NCBI GenBank assembly: GCA_035718275.1
Contig: DASTHI010000003.1
Span: 62,001-126,000, forward strand
DNA: 64,000 nt
Direction: 5' to 3'
Origin: Pseudolabrys sp035718275
GTDB taxonomy: Bacteria; Pseudomonadota; Alphaproteobacteria; Rhizobiales; Xanthobacteraceae
Shown here piece after piece: positions 50,706 to 58,737 of the stretch. Each line of letters opens with the position of its first letter. Position 1 is the stretch's first letter. The position numbers were made by a program, and so were the translations under genes. The notes beneath the pieces were generated by a model. The model did no database searches, was not told where the DNA came from, and saw only the letters and a program-made list of their open reading frames with translations.

Positions 50706-51988
50706 CTCATGGATTGAGGCGTAACCGCATCGCCTTTCGGCATCGTCTTCCAGATGATCATTGCAACGACAAGCGTCAGAGCACCTACCAGGATAAAAAG
50801 CGCCGGTACGGGCGCTCCGAGTTTCTGCATGATTGCCATCAGCAGAGTCCCGCCCGTCATGAACGCTGCATTGATGACATTGATGGCCGCAATCGTCCGG
50901 GCACGATGCGTGCTGCTGCTCCAGGCTTGAACCGCGGCAAACGCGGGGACGATGAACAGCCCGCCGGATACAGCAAGACCGCACAAGTCGACTGCGGCGC
51001 GAACTCCGATCGCCGAAGCAAATACTTCGGCGGGGCCGCGCAAAGAGGGGCTTGGGGGTGCGCCGAGCAGCGAAAGGCCGGCGTCGATAGCGAACAAGCC
51101 GATCATCACCGCCCCTACAACCGTCGGAATAAGAAAGATCCTGCCGCGCGCGAGCGCGGCAGCCAGTGCGGAACCCGCGCCGACAGAAATCGAGAATAAA
51201 GCAAGATAGAGAGTCACTGCTTGTTCATTGCCGCCCACCAGCGTCTTGATCATGGGGGGAAGCAGCGACACGACGACAATTCCGACAAGCCAGAACCAGC
51301 TCGTCACCATGGCTCCCCACCACAACCGCGGATCAGCGCGCAACCAGCGAATGATGGTAGCTGTCGATACGAGGATGTTGACTGAGATTTTGAGCTTCGC
51401 GACCGCTTGGCCGGTCGATGGGATCAGCAGCGCGGAGACCCAGCACGCGGCCGCAATGCTGAGGATCAACGCGATGAACAGGCTTTCGCGCGCTCCGCGG
51501 CTCGCGAGGCCGCCAGCAATCGTCCCCAGCAGGATCGCGATGAAGGTCGCACCCTCTATAAACGCGTTCCCCCCCGGCAGTTCTTCCCGCCGCAGATGAT
51601 CGGGAAGAATCCCGTATTTGATCGGACCGAACAGTGCGGCAAGTACGCCGAAGCCGAACAGTGCAAGAAACAATATTGGCAGTGAAGCGTGAAAATATCC
51701 CCACGCGGCCGCAGCCGCGATGAAGATCTCCGCGAATTTGAGATGCTGCGCGACCTTCGCTTTATCGTACCGATCGGCGATCTCGCCGGCCAGGCCGGAG
51801 AGAAAGAAGTAGGGAGCGATGAAGACGGCGCTTGCCAAGGTCACAAGAGCTTCGGAGTTGCTGCTGCCCGATTGGAAGATGATCAGGAAAACCAATGCGG
51901 TCTTGAGAAAGTTGTCATTGAAAGCCGCGAAGAACTGGCACCAAAACAGAGGCGCAAAACGCCTGGACAGAATCAGCATGCGCGGCAT
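50702..51988 (-). CDS. MFS transporter of the LplT (lysophospholipid) type
   Basis: 428 residues from the ATG at 51988. Twelve helices are expected. FWCQFFAAFNDNFLKTALVFL in helix 1, FFLSGLAGEIADRYDKAKV, and LFGFGVLAALFGPIKYGILPDHLRREELPGGNAFIEGATFIAILLGTIAGG are typical of LplT and of the N-terminal half of Aas-type proteins. LplT flips lysophospholipids across the inner membrane for re-acylation. No acyltransferase (Aas) gene is attached or adjacent in this window, so the call rests on sequence alone. Confidence 0.85.
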   Translation of the reverse strand: MPRMLILSRRFAPLFWCQFFAAFNDNFLKTALVFLIIFQSGSSNSEALVTLASAVFIAPYFFLSGLAGEIADRYDKAKVAQHLKFAEIFIAAAAAWGYFHASLPILFLALFGFGVLAALFGPIKYGILPDHLRREELPGGNAFIEGATFIAILLGTIAGGLASRGARESLFIALILSIAAACWVSALLIPSTGQAVAKLKISVNILVSTATIIRWLRADPRLWWGAMVTSWFWLVGIVVVSLLPPMIKTLVGGNEQAVTLYLALFSISVGAGSALAAALARGRIFLIPTVVGAVMIGLFAIDAGLSLLGAPPSPSLRGPAEVFASAIGVRAAVDLCGLAVSGGLFIVPAFAAVQAWSSSTHRARTIAAINVINAAFMTGGTLLMAIMQKLGAPVPALFILVGALTLVVAMIIWKTMPKGDAVTPQSMS

Positions 51989-52081
51989 GCTGCATCTTAT
52001 GGCAATTTCAGCTTTCTTCCTGCCAGCTAAAAAAATGGCGACCGATCCGGCCGCCAAAACTCGGTCTTCCGCACCAAGCCG

Positions 52082-52180
52082 TTACGGCGGTGCATTTTCC
52101 TCTAGTGATTCCACGAACATCGCGCCCAAACCAAACCCGAGTGCGATGCCGATCACGATGCAGAAAAGTGTTGTCCACAT
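52082..52180 (-). CDS. 32-residue single-helix membrane peptide
   Basis: ATG at 52180, stop at 52082-52084. The peptide begins MWTTLFCIVIGIALGFGLG and continues AMFVESLEENAPP: one transmembrane helix with Gly-zipper-like spacing, then a short acidic tail. GGGAGG lies 7 bases before the start, a stronger ribosome-binding site than most in this window, which supports translation. No family is recognised. It lies between the LplT-like gene and the ParA-like pair, all on the minus strand. Confidence 0.5.
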   Translation of the reverse strand: MWTTLFCIVIGIALGFGLGAMFVESLEENAPP

Positions 52181-52295
52181 GGGGCACCTCCCTCAGCGCG
52201 TTTGCGCAGGAGTTTCTGGCGCAAGCCAACGCCCGGCATCGTGCTCCGTTCCATGGAAAACATTTTGCGGGAACTTTACAGGTTCCGCGGTTGCA

Positions 52296-53006
52296 TCAGA
52301 GTCCGATCGACGAGCGCAGATCCGCCAGCAGCAGACGCAGATCGAGTTCCCGAAATTCAATGTGGATGCGCCTCAACCAGCGCTGCAACTCGGCATGCGC
52401 GTCAATCGGAATTCTTGAGGTCTCGGCAGGAACCGTCTTGGCGAACGAAAACGGCGGGCTGTCCATATACTTGCGCAGCCCTGGGGCAAGTACCGGCAGT
52501 CGCACGGCGACGGAACCGGCTACAGGATATTTGTCGCGATGCTGACTCGGTCCGAGCATCTCATTGTGCACGGGCACGAGCATCGCCTTGCGAAAACGCT
52601 CCTTGAGCGCGCGATACGCAGACACCGACGTCTGATCCGGCGTGACAGTGAACAGAATCGCAACGGCGACAGACCGGCCGTGTGCCTCCTCCACGAAGTC
52701 GATCTGGTGCGCAAGAGCAAAGAATGACTCGAATGCATCGTGCCCGACATCGATCACCTTCATGGCACCGTCAGCGGCAACCAGGCGATCGAACAGCGCC
52801 ATTTGCCCATTGACGTCCCGGATCGATGCTTCTTTGGCCTGTTCCGGCAGGAATTGCGCGAGCGAGCGCTCGCCGGGACTCAGATCGAAAGCGGCAAGCG
52901 GCCGTCCCTCCATTGTATGGAATTCGCAGAGCAACCTCGCCAGCAGCGTCTTACCCACCCGAGGCCGGGGAGACGCTACAATGGCGACGGAGTTGCGGAA
53001 TGACAT
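52296..53006 (-). CDS. ParA/MinD-like P-loop protein with degenerate signature lysine (second of a tandem pair)
   Basis: 236 residues from the ATG at 53006. The P-loop reads ASPRPRVGKTLLA (11-23). Lys19 of the GKT is kept, but the ParA signature Lys is Arg14 and the usual Gly-Gly is Pro-Arg. AAFDLSPGERSLAQFLPE (after the P-loop), QMALFDRLV and MKVIDVGHDAFESFF align with matching blocks in the gene upstream, so the two are paralogues. It may bind ATP but not hydrolyse it normally, and may act as a partner of the first ATPase. A cognate ParB, Tad or division partner is not adjacent. Confidence 0.75.
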   Translation of the reverse strand: MSFRNSVAIVASPRPRVGKTLLARLLCEFHTMEGRPLAAFDLSPGERSLAQFLPEQAKEASIRDVNGQMALFDRLVAADGAMKVIDVGHDAFESFFALAHQIDFVEEAHGRSVAVAILFTVTPDQTSVSAYRALKERFRKAMLVPVHNEMLGPSQHRDKYPVAGSVAVRLPVLAPGLRKYMDSPPFSFAKTVPAETSRIPIDAHAELQRWLRRIHIEFRELDLRLLLADLRSSIGL

Positions 53007-53054
53007 CACCCGACCGGACGCCGCGCCGCTCGTTCGGCGCAACAGAATGGATTG

Positions 53055-53813
53055 CTAGCCAGCGGCCTGACGGATGTTGCTTTCGATCTTTGGCGAAACG
53101 AGGTCGACGAGCTTCACCTTGTCGAACTCTCCCCAGACATTCCCGAGCCAGTGCCGTACATAGCCGCGCAGGACGAATGAGTAGTTTGCGCTTTCGCCTT
53201 TTGGCCCCTTGTTGCCCACGAACGAAACGAAAGGAACGCTGGCCACTTCGACCTGTTCGTATGCCATCTCATTGAGCTTGGGAATTGTGATCTCCTCGGC
53301 GCCCTTGATGCGCTTGAAATAGGAATTGTATGTTGCCGGATCCCATTCAAAAAAAGTCGTGTTGTTGATAAAATTCTTGACCAGGAAATAATTGGCGTCG
53401 CCAACGACGCGTGCCGTCTCGGCGATCTCTTCCAGCGATGCAATGGAAGACCCGAGAATGTGAAAAACCGCGAACGTGATCTGTCCCTTTTTGGCCGACT
53501 CAACGAATCCGATGTCCGTGAGGGCCTGGAGCGTCGACGACAATAGTCCCGCCCGAACATCAATCACCGTCACCTTCGCATCGGCGCTGCCCAGAGTATC
53601 AAAGATCTTCATCTGGTCGGATACGGACGTCACATCGACCACTTCCGTTAGATCGGGATGGAAGCGCTTGAGTGTCCCGCGCGGCCACTCCGTATCGAAG
53701 GCGCGCGTCGGCGTCTGGTGCGCGCCAAAATAGTCTATCAAGGTGCGGGCGACGGTCGTCTTGCCCACGCCTCCCTTGTCGGCGCCTACGAGAATAACAG
53801 CGGGTCTGGCCAT
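53055..53813 (-). CDS. ParA/MinD-like ATPase with intact deviant Walker A (first of a tandem pair)
   Basis: 252 residues. The deviant Walker A is DKGGVGKTT (12-20), with the signature Lys13 and Lys18. AFDTEWPRGTLKRFHP, QMKIFDTLGSADAKVTVIDVRAG and DIGFVE follow. The ATPase would dimerise on ATP and probably move or position something on the membrane or nucleoid. The C-terminal half (TTFFEWDPATYNSYFKRIKGAEEITIP) is unlike plasmid ParA, so plasmid partition is unlikely. It is followed by the paralogue 48 bases downstream on the same strand. The 213 bases upstream of it, up to tRNA-Thr, hold no gene I recognise. Confidence 0.8.
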   Translation of the reverse strand: MARPAVILVGADKGGVGKTTVARTLIDYFGAHQTPTRAFDTEWPRGTLKRFHPDLTEVVDVTSVSDQMKIFDTLGSADAKVTVIDVRAGLLSSTLQALTDIGFVESAKKGQITFAVFHILGSSIASLEEIAETARVVGDANYFLVKNFINNTTFFEWDPATYNSYFKRIKGAEEITIPKLNEMAYEQVEVASVPFVSFVGNKGPKGESANYSFVLRGYVRHWLGNVWGEFDKVKLVDLVSPKIESNIRQAAG

Positions 53814-54026
53814 GGAATTGCCCTGCGCGCGAAGTGACTGAGCCGATTACCTCATCTTACGTGATCGGTGCAGGAGAATGACAGGCTAAATTCTGGAAGC
53901 CCCCAGCCATGTCCGGCCCCAACCACATCAACGACATCATAAATTACAACGTATTTTCAAGCAATTGAATGCGCCAGAATCGCCGGCGAAGCGACCGTTA
54001 TCGAGGTGGATTGCTCGCAGTCAAAC

Positions 54027-54101
54027 TGGTGCCGGCGGAGGGATTTGAACCCCCGACCACCCGCTTACGAAGCGGATGCTCTACCGCTGAGCTACGCCGG
54101 C
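54027..54101 (-). tRNA. tRNA-Thr (anticodon CGT)
   Basis: 75 bases on the minus strand with CCA encoded (TGGT at 54027-54030 on the plus strand is discriminator A plus CCA). Acceptor GCCGGCG pairs with CGCCGGC. D arm GCTCAGCGGTAGAGC, anticodon stem TCCGC/GCGGG with loop TTCGTAA, and T arm GGGGGTTCAAATCCCTC fold as expected. The anticodon CGT reads ACG. Confidence 0.95.
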
Positions 54102-54167
54102 TGAAGAGGGCCACTGATATCGGCGCAGGCTTCAATTGGCAAGCAAGAGGAGTATTTCGGCTTTCTG

Positions 54168-55712
54168 TCAGCCAAACAGCTTGCGCAGCCGATTCCAGGC
54201 GCCAGCCGAATGCGGAGTCGCAGGTTCAGCAATCGGGTCGCGATCACCAGGGTCAGGCCCTGGATCATCCGGGGCATGCAGCAACGGAATAATCGGTTCG
54301 CTTGCCTTTCCCGTTTTCCCCGACTTTCGGCTTGTAATCGCGGCCATTGCCGGTTCCGCCTCAGCCGTATGTTCCTTGGCCACATTTGCGGAACTCTCAT
54401 TTGGCGCCGGCACGATCTCGATCTCGGGCTGTTTCACCCCAATTTCAGCAAGCGGCACTCTCCACTGAAACCCGTCAAGCCTGCCACTCGGCGATACCGG
54501 AAGCCACCGGTCAGAGACCACGCCATCGGCCGTCCAGACCGGATCGCCTGAAGCACGAACGGCGCGCGCCATCCATTCTCGCGCACGGCCCTGGTCTGCA
54601 TGCTCGGTTTCCTCGATCTGTGCCATGAGTGCCGCAACGCGGCGCGTCGGTGACGAAAGGTATGGCGCCAGAGCCTTTCGCGCGACAGTGAACTCGCGGG
54701 CATCAAGGGCAGCGCGCGCCACCTGCAGCGACCCCTCGAGTTGGCCGGGAACTTTCGCTGCAAGCTTCTGCATGCGCGAAAGTCGTTCGCGGGCACTGTC
54801 GCCAAAGCGGAGATTCGCATAACTCTCGGCGATGTCGGGATGCGGATTGACCGTCCAGGCGGACTCCAGGATTTTTCTGGCCTTTCGGCTGTCACCCAAC
54901 TCGGCAAGCCGACGGCCGGCTAAAGCCGCAGCCGGAACGAGATCGGGCGCAAGCTTTACCGCTTCGAGAATCAGCTTGAGCGAAGTGTCGCGATCGATCT
55001 CCTCCAGCGCCTGCGCGCGTGCGGTCAGCAGCACCGCACGTTTGCGGCGATACTCTGACTTGTCGAGCGAGTTCTTGAGTTGCTCGAGCGCGTCCAGAGC
55101 TCCGGCCCAATCACTATTCGCACAGCGATAGTCGAGGACCGCTTGGCCTGCCCAGGACACGCCAGGATTTGCCTTTGCCGCCTCTTCGGCCGCAAGTCGG
55201 GCGCTGTTGGCATCATTCCGACGGCGCGCCTCAATATATAAGCCGCGCAGCCCGAGGAGCTTCGTATCTTCGCGGCGCGCCATTTCACGAAATACTTGTT
55301 CGGCGGCCGTCCGGTTGCCCGCCATTTGAGCCGATTGCGCGGCAAGCAGCAGTGCGAGGGGGTCACCTGGCGACAGGCGCGCTGCGTCGTCTGCTGATTT
55401 CCGCGCGAGGCGCACATCGCCCGCGCCGACCGCGATCAGTCCTCGCGTGATCGCGAGATAGCTCCTAACTGTGCGCCGGTGACGGAAAAACAACGAGACT
55501 TGCTCGGGCGAGCGCAGGATTGCCCGGACGATCGACCAGAACATGATAAGCAGAACGACGAGCGAGGCAGTTGCCAACGCTGCCACAGTAACCGATGTTT
55601 CCAGTCTGTATCCCAGCCACGTGATGGAGACCTCGCCCGGCCTGTCGGCGATCCAAGCAAATCCGGCGGCGATCAGTGCGATGGAAATGAGGAACAGGAT
55701 GATTCGGAGCAT
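54168..55712 (-). CDS. HemY-like membrane protein with TPR repeats (heme biosynthesis-associated)
   Basis: 514 residues from the ATG at 55712 (GAGGAC 5 bases upstream). Two N-terminal helices (about 2-22 and 40-62) form the HemY_N module: GFAWIADRPGEVSITWLGYRLETSV. TPR-like helices follow from about 85 to 390 (for example SADDAARLSPGDPLALLLAAQSA, AEQVFREMARRED, RKILESAWTVNPHPDIAESYA). The C-terminal 120 residues are Pro/Glu-rich and low-complexity. HemY of this type is membrane-bound, lacks FAD-binding residues and is not protoporphyrinogen oxidase. Its exact role is unknown, but it is conserved beside hemCD. Last gene of hemC-hemD-mitofilin-hemY. Confidence 0.92.
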   Translation of the reverse strand: MLRIILFLISIALIAAGFAWIADRPGEVSITWLGYRLETSVTVAALATASLVVLLIMFWSIVRAILRSPEQVSLFFRHRRTVRSYLAITRGLIAVGAGDVRLARKSADDAARLSPGDPLALLLAAQSAQMAGNRTAAEQVFREMARREDTKLLGLRGLYIEARRRNDANSARLAAEEAAKANPGVSWAGQAVLDYRCANSDWAGALDALEQLKNSLDKSEYRRKRAVLLTARAQALEEIDRDTSLKLILEAVKLAPDLVPAAALAGRRLAELGDSRKARKILESAWTVNPHPDIAESYANLRFGDSARERLSRMQKLAAKVPGQLEGSLQVARAALDAREFTVARKALAPYLSSPTRRVAALMAQIEETEHADQGRAREWMARAVRASGDPVWTADGVVSDRWLPVSPSGRLDGFQWRVPLAEIGVKQPEIEIVPAPNESSANVAKEHTAEAEPAMAAITSRKSGKTGKASEPIIPLLHAPDDPGPDPGDRDPIAEPATPHSAGAWNRLRKLFG

Positions 55713-55719
55713 CCAGTCC

Positions 55720-56922
55720 TCACGGGTTTTCGAGCGCATGCGCCGCATTCAGCGCAAGCTGCTGCGCAGCCGCAATGGCTGCTTGCCGAGCCTCGGCCTT
55801 CTCGACCCAGCTTCGAGCCGGTGCGCTGATTTTCGCGTCGAGCTTTTCGAGTTCGGCGATAACCCCGTCTATATCCGCCTGGGCTAATCGGCTTTCGATG
55901 CGCGCCAGGACGGCCGCCGAATCGTTGCCGGGCTGCGCATCGAGCGGGCGGATGCGTACGAGACTTCCCGCATTGGCCTGAAGGCGATCGAGAAACCCGC
56001 CGGCGGAAGACTGCACTTCGCCGGTTTTGGCCATCATCGGAATGAGGGCGGTCAGCTCGTGCGCGAGCGCTGCAGCGGTAGGTAAACCTGCTGCAGCAAA
56101 CGGCGCCAGCAGCATGAGGCTCTTTTCATCGGCCCCGAGCGAACGAGCCTCCTGAAGCTCGCCAGTGAATGGCCGCCCGCTCGCCGTCGCGTCTCGCAGT
56201 AGCGCCGTGACCAGCGCTAGTCTCGCGGGCCTGTCCGGCGCCCCATTTTTCAACTGTTGCTCGATGGCCGTGATCCTTCGCTGCACGTTATCGACATCGG
56301 CTGGCGAAAGTCCGGATGAGCTGGTCGTGGCCAATTCCTGCATGCGCTTCCGCAATTCATTTGCCGCTCTTTCGGAAGCATCCGCTCGCTCGCGCGCACG
56401 GTCCGACGCCGCCGCAATCTCATCCGTACGCCTGTTCAGTGCGGCAAGCGCTGTGCCGAGCGCCTTCATCGAATTGTCTGCGGCCGAAAGACGTTCAGAG
56501 AGGCTCGGGTCGATGTCCGGACCTTTCGCGAGCACCGCTTCAACTTTCGACAGGCGTAGCTCGAGCGCGGCGGAAGCAGCATCCGGCGAAGTCTGGTTGC
56601 GGTCAGGCAGCAACCCGCTCAGCCAAAGCGCGAACAGCACGGCGGCCACAAAAAGCGCACCACCAAGCGCCCCGAGCCCGTAGGGCGCCAATGAGATGCC
56701 CCCCCTTCTCGAATCGTCACGCCCATCTCTTCGGCCTTGTTCGTCGGACAGGGATTCTGCCCCGGTATGCTGCTCCTCGCGCGGAGTTTCAGTGGAGCCC
56801 TCGGTCGAGTGTTTCCACTCACCGCTCGGCACCTCGGTGGCCGTCAGCTCGATCGTCGGCGCCTGGCGCTTGCGAGGACGGCCTCCTTCGGCAGGATCGG
56901 GCGGTGTGGGCTTTTCAGCCAT
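55720..56922 (-). CDS. alphaproteobacterial mitofilin/Mic60-like membrane protein
   Basis: 400 residues from the ATG at 56922. A long disordered, charged N-terminus (1-75) precedes one transmembrane helix (about 80-103, ALGGALFVAAVLFALWLSGLL). A coiled-coil segment follows (about 118-225, ALELRLSKVEAVLAKG to RRITAIEQQL), and then the C-terminal mitofilin domain (about 240-400, RPARLALVTALLRDATASGRPFTGEL, ARIESRLAQADIDGVIAELEKLD). The layout matches alphaproteobacterial Mic60, the ancestor of the cristae-shaping mitochondrial protein, and its place between hemD and hemY is conserved. It likely sits in the inner membrane, facing the periplasm. The hemY start lies 7 bases after its stop. Confidence 0.88.
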   Translation of the reverse strand: MAEKPTPPDPAEGGRPRKRQAPTIELTATEVPSGEWKHSTEGSTETPREEQHTGAESLSDEQGRRDGRDDSRRGGISLAPYGLGALGGALFVAAVLFALWLSGLLPDRNQTSPDAASAALELRLSKVEAVLAKGPDIDPSLSERLSAADNSMKALGTALAALNRRTDEIAAASDRARERADASERAANELRKRMQELATTSSSGLSPADVDNVQRRITAIEQQLKNGAPDRPARLALVTALLRDATASGRPFTGELQEARSLGADEKSLMLLAPFAAAGLPTAAALAHELTALIPMMAKTGEVQSSAGGFLDRLQANAGSLVRIRPLDAQPGNDSAAVLARIESRLAQADIDGVIAELEKLDAKISAPARSWVEKAEARQAAIAAAQQLALNAAHALENP

Positions 56923-57005
56923 GCGCGTTATCCTAAGCGAATTCGGCTCAGTCCGTGCATTAAGGAGATAACGCAAATGGCTCGCGAGCGCCAATCATCG
57001 CCATC

Positions 57006-57701
57006 CTAGGCAAGAAGCTCGATCAGACCGGCCTCACTCGGGCGTACGGCAACGAGGACGCGCTCCGCACCGGGAAGGCCTTCCGCGACCTGGCGCGAAA
57101 GACAGAAGTGCCGAACGGCGAGCGCAGCAGGCAAAATGCCCGCTGTTTTCGCACCGCGAACGTAGTTTTCGGCGCTGCGACGCGAGAAATGGAGCACGGC
57201 ATCGATCTGCCCTTCTCCGATCGCCTTAACCAATTCGGGCGGAAACGGCACCGCGACGGCTCGATAGACGATGCGCATCTCAGCGCGAACGCCCAGCGCG
57301 GCAAGCTGCGAGACAAGATCGGTCGATCGATCCTCGCCCGCAAGGTAGAGCAGAGGTCGTGCGGACCTCGCGTAGCGAGACGCAATCAGGCGCACGAGAT
57401 CGTCGGCATTTCCGTCAGCCGAGAGCACGTCGATGAATCCTGCCTGCCTTGCGGCTTCGGCGCTACGCGTTCCGACTGCAAACAGCGGAAGCTTCAGCAA
57501 CGAGCTACGCGCGAGATCGCCGGCCAACGCATACAAAGCATTCGGGCTTGTGATGGCAACCGCGCCCCACTCTCCACTCAGCTCCGCCTGAATCGGTTGT
57601 ACCGACAACAAGGGCGTCACCAGAACGTCGTGCCCGAGCGAGCGCAGCGCTGCCGCGGTGCGCTCGCTGTCAACCTTCGGGCGGGTGACTACGACACGCA
57701 T
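57006..57701 (-). CDS. hemD: uroporphyrinogen-III synthase
   Basis: 231 residues from the ATG at 57701, 4 bases after the hemC stop. MRVVVTRPKVDSERTAAALRSLGHDVLVTPLLSV is the characteristic first domain. ITSPNALYAL (near 53), LFAVGTRSAEAARQAGF and LLYLAGEDRSTDL complete domain 2. The motifs agree with HemD, which is among the least conserved heme enzymes. It cyclises hydroxymethylbilane with D-ring inversion to uroporphyrinogen III. The frame is open upstream through hemC, but that extension is not HemD-like. Confidence 0.92.
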   Translation of the reverse strand: MRVVVTRPKVDSERTAAALRSLGHDVLVTPLLSVQPIQAELSGEWGAVAITSPNALYALAGDLARSSLLKLPLFAVGTRSAEAARQAGFIDVLSADGNADDLVRLIASRYARSARPLLYLAGEDRSTDLVSQLAALGVRAEMRIVYRAVAVPFPPELVKAIGEGQIDAVLHFSRRSAENYVRGAKTAGILPAALAVRHFCLSRQVAEGLPGAERVLVAVRPSEAGLIELLA

Positions 57702-57705
57702 GAGT

Positions 57706-58632
57706 TCAATCGAAAAAGCCTGGTCCGGCCCGCCGCTTGAGTTCCCGGCCCGCATCACTGCCGATCGCACGCGCATCCCTACGGCTACCCGTGCCGAGAA
57801 TGTCATGCGCCGCGCTGCCGTCCGTGCGAGCAATGAGTCCACGAAACTGAATCGTATCGGCGGCAACAGTCGCATGCCCCGCTATTGGTGTCTTGCACGA
57901 GCCGTCCAATGCCGCGAGAAATGCACGTTCGCAGGCAACCGCCGTCGAAGTGTCGATGTGGTCGATGCGCGAGAGAATCTCCCGTAGCCGACCGTTGTCG
58001 TCACGGACTTCGATCGCGATCGCCCCCTGACCGACAGCGGGAAGAAATTCATCCGTGCTCATGATCTTTGTCGCGTGCCGGGCCAATCCCAACCGCTTCA
58101 GTCCGGCCAATGCAAGGAGCGTCGCGTCTACCTCGCCGGCCTCGAGCTTGCGCAAGCGGGTCTCTACGTTCCCACGCAATGAGACCACCCGAAGGTCGGG
58201 CCTCATCCGCTTGGCGAGAGCCTGCCGGCGCATCGATGCCGTGCCCATCACAGCCCCCGGCGGCAAACCGGCAAGCGAGGGGGCCCTCTGGCTGATGAAA
58301 ACATCGCGCGCATCTTCCCGCTCAAGGCAAGCTGCGAGCGAGAGTCCCTCGGGCAGCACCGTCGGCATATCTTTCGCGGAGTGCACCGCAAGATCGATAT
58401 GCCGCTCGAGCAACGCTTCCTCGATCTCCTTTGTGAAAAGACCCTTGCCACCTTGCTCCGTGAGCGGTCTGTCCTGGATCCTGTCGCCGCTCGTACGGAT
58501 GACGACAAGCTCAATCGACTCCACTGTCTCCCCGATCACCGTCGCCAGCCGCGAACGCACCTGATTTGCCTGCGCCAGGGCAAGCGGGCTTCCGCGCGTG
58601 CCGATGCGGATCGAGACTGTGGATTGCGTCAT
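57706..58632 (-). CDS. hemC: hydroxymethylbilane synthase (porphobilinogen deaminase)
   Basis: 308 residues from the ATG at 58632. A TTG 12 bases upstream is also in frame, but the ATG gives the family start. IRIGTRGSPLALAQANQVRS (about 7-26), the Asp-containing HSAKDMPTVLPEG (82-94) that binds dipyrromethane, ASMRRQA and LRGNVETRLRKL follow. The cofactor Cys is in FLAALDGSCKTPIAGHA. It joins four porphobilinogens into hydroxymethylbilane. First gene of a four-gene heme unit, divergent from tsaD across 105 bases. Confidence 0.97.
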   Translation of the reverse strand: MTQSTVSIRIGTRGSPLALAQANQVRSRLATVIGETVESIELVVIRTSGDRIQDRPLTEQGGKGLFTKEIEEALLERHIDLAVHSAKDMPTVLPEGLSLAACLEREDARDVFISQRAPSLAGLPPGAVMGTASMRRQALAKRMRPDLRVVSLRGNVETRLRKLEAGEVDATLLALAGLKRLGLARHATKIMSTDEFLPAVGQGAIAIEVRDDNGRLREILSRIDHIDTSTAVACERAFLAALDGSCKTPIAGHATVAADTIQFRGLIARTDGSAAHDILGTGSRRDARAIGSDAGRELKRRAGPGFFD

Positions 58633-58737
58633 GTCACCTCGCAATGCTAGGCGAAACCGGGCGGGGCCCGTGATCAGGACTAGCCATTAATTGAGGCGCC
58701 GTCACCTTGCCACGAGCGGCGCCTCTAATGAGGAATT

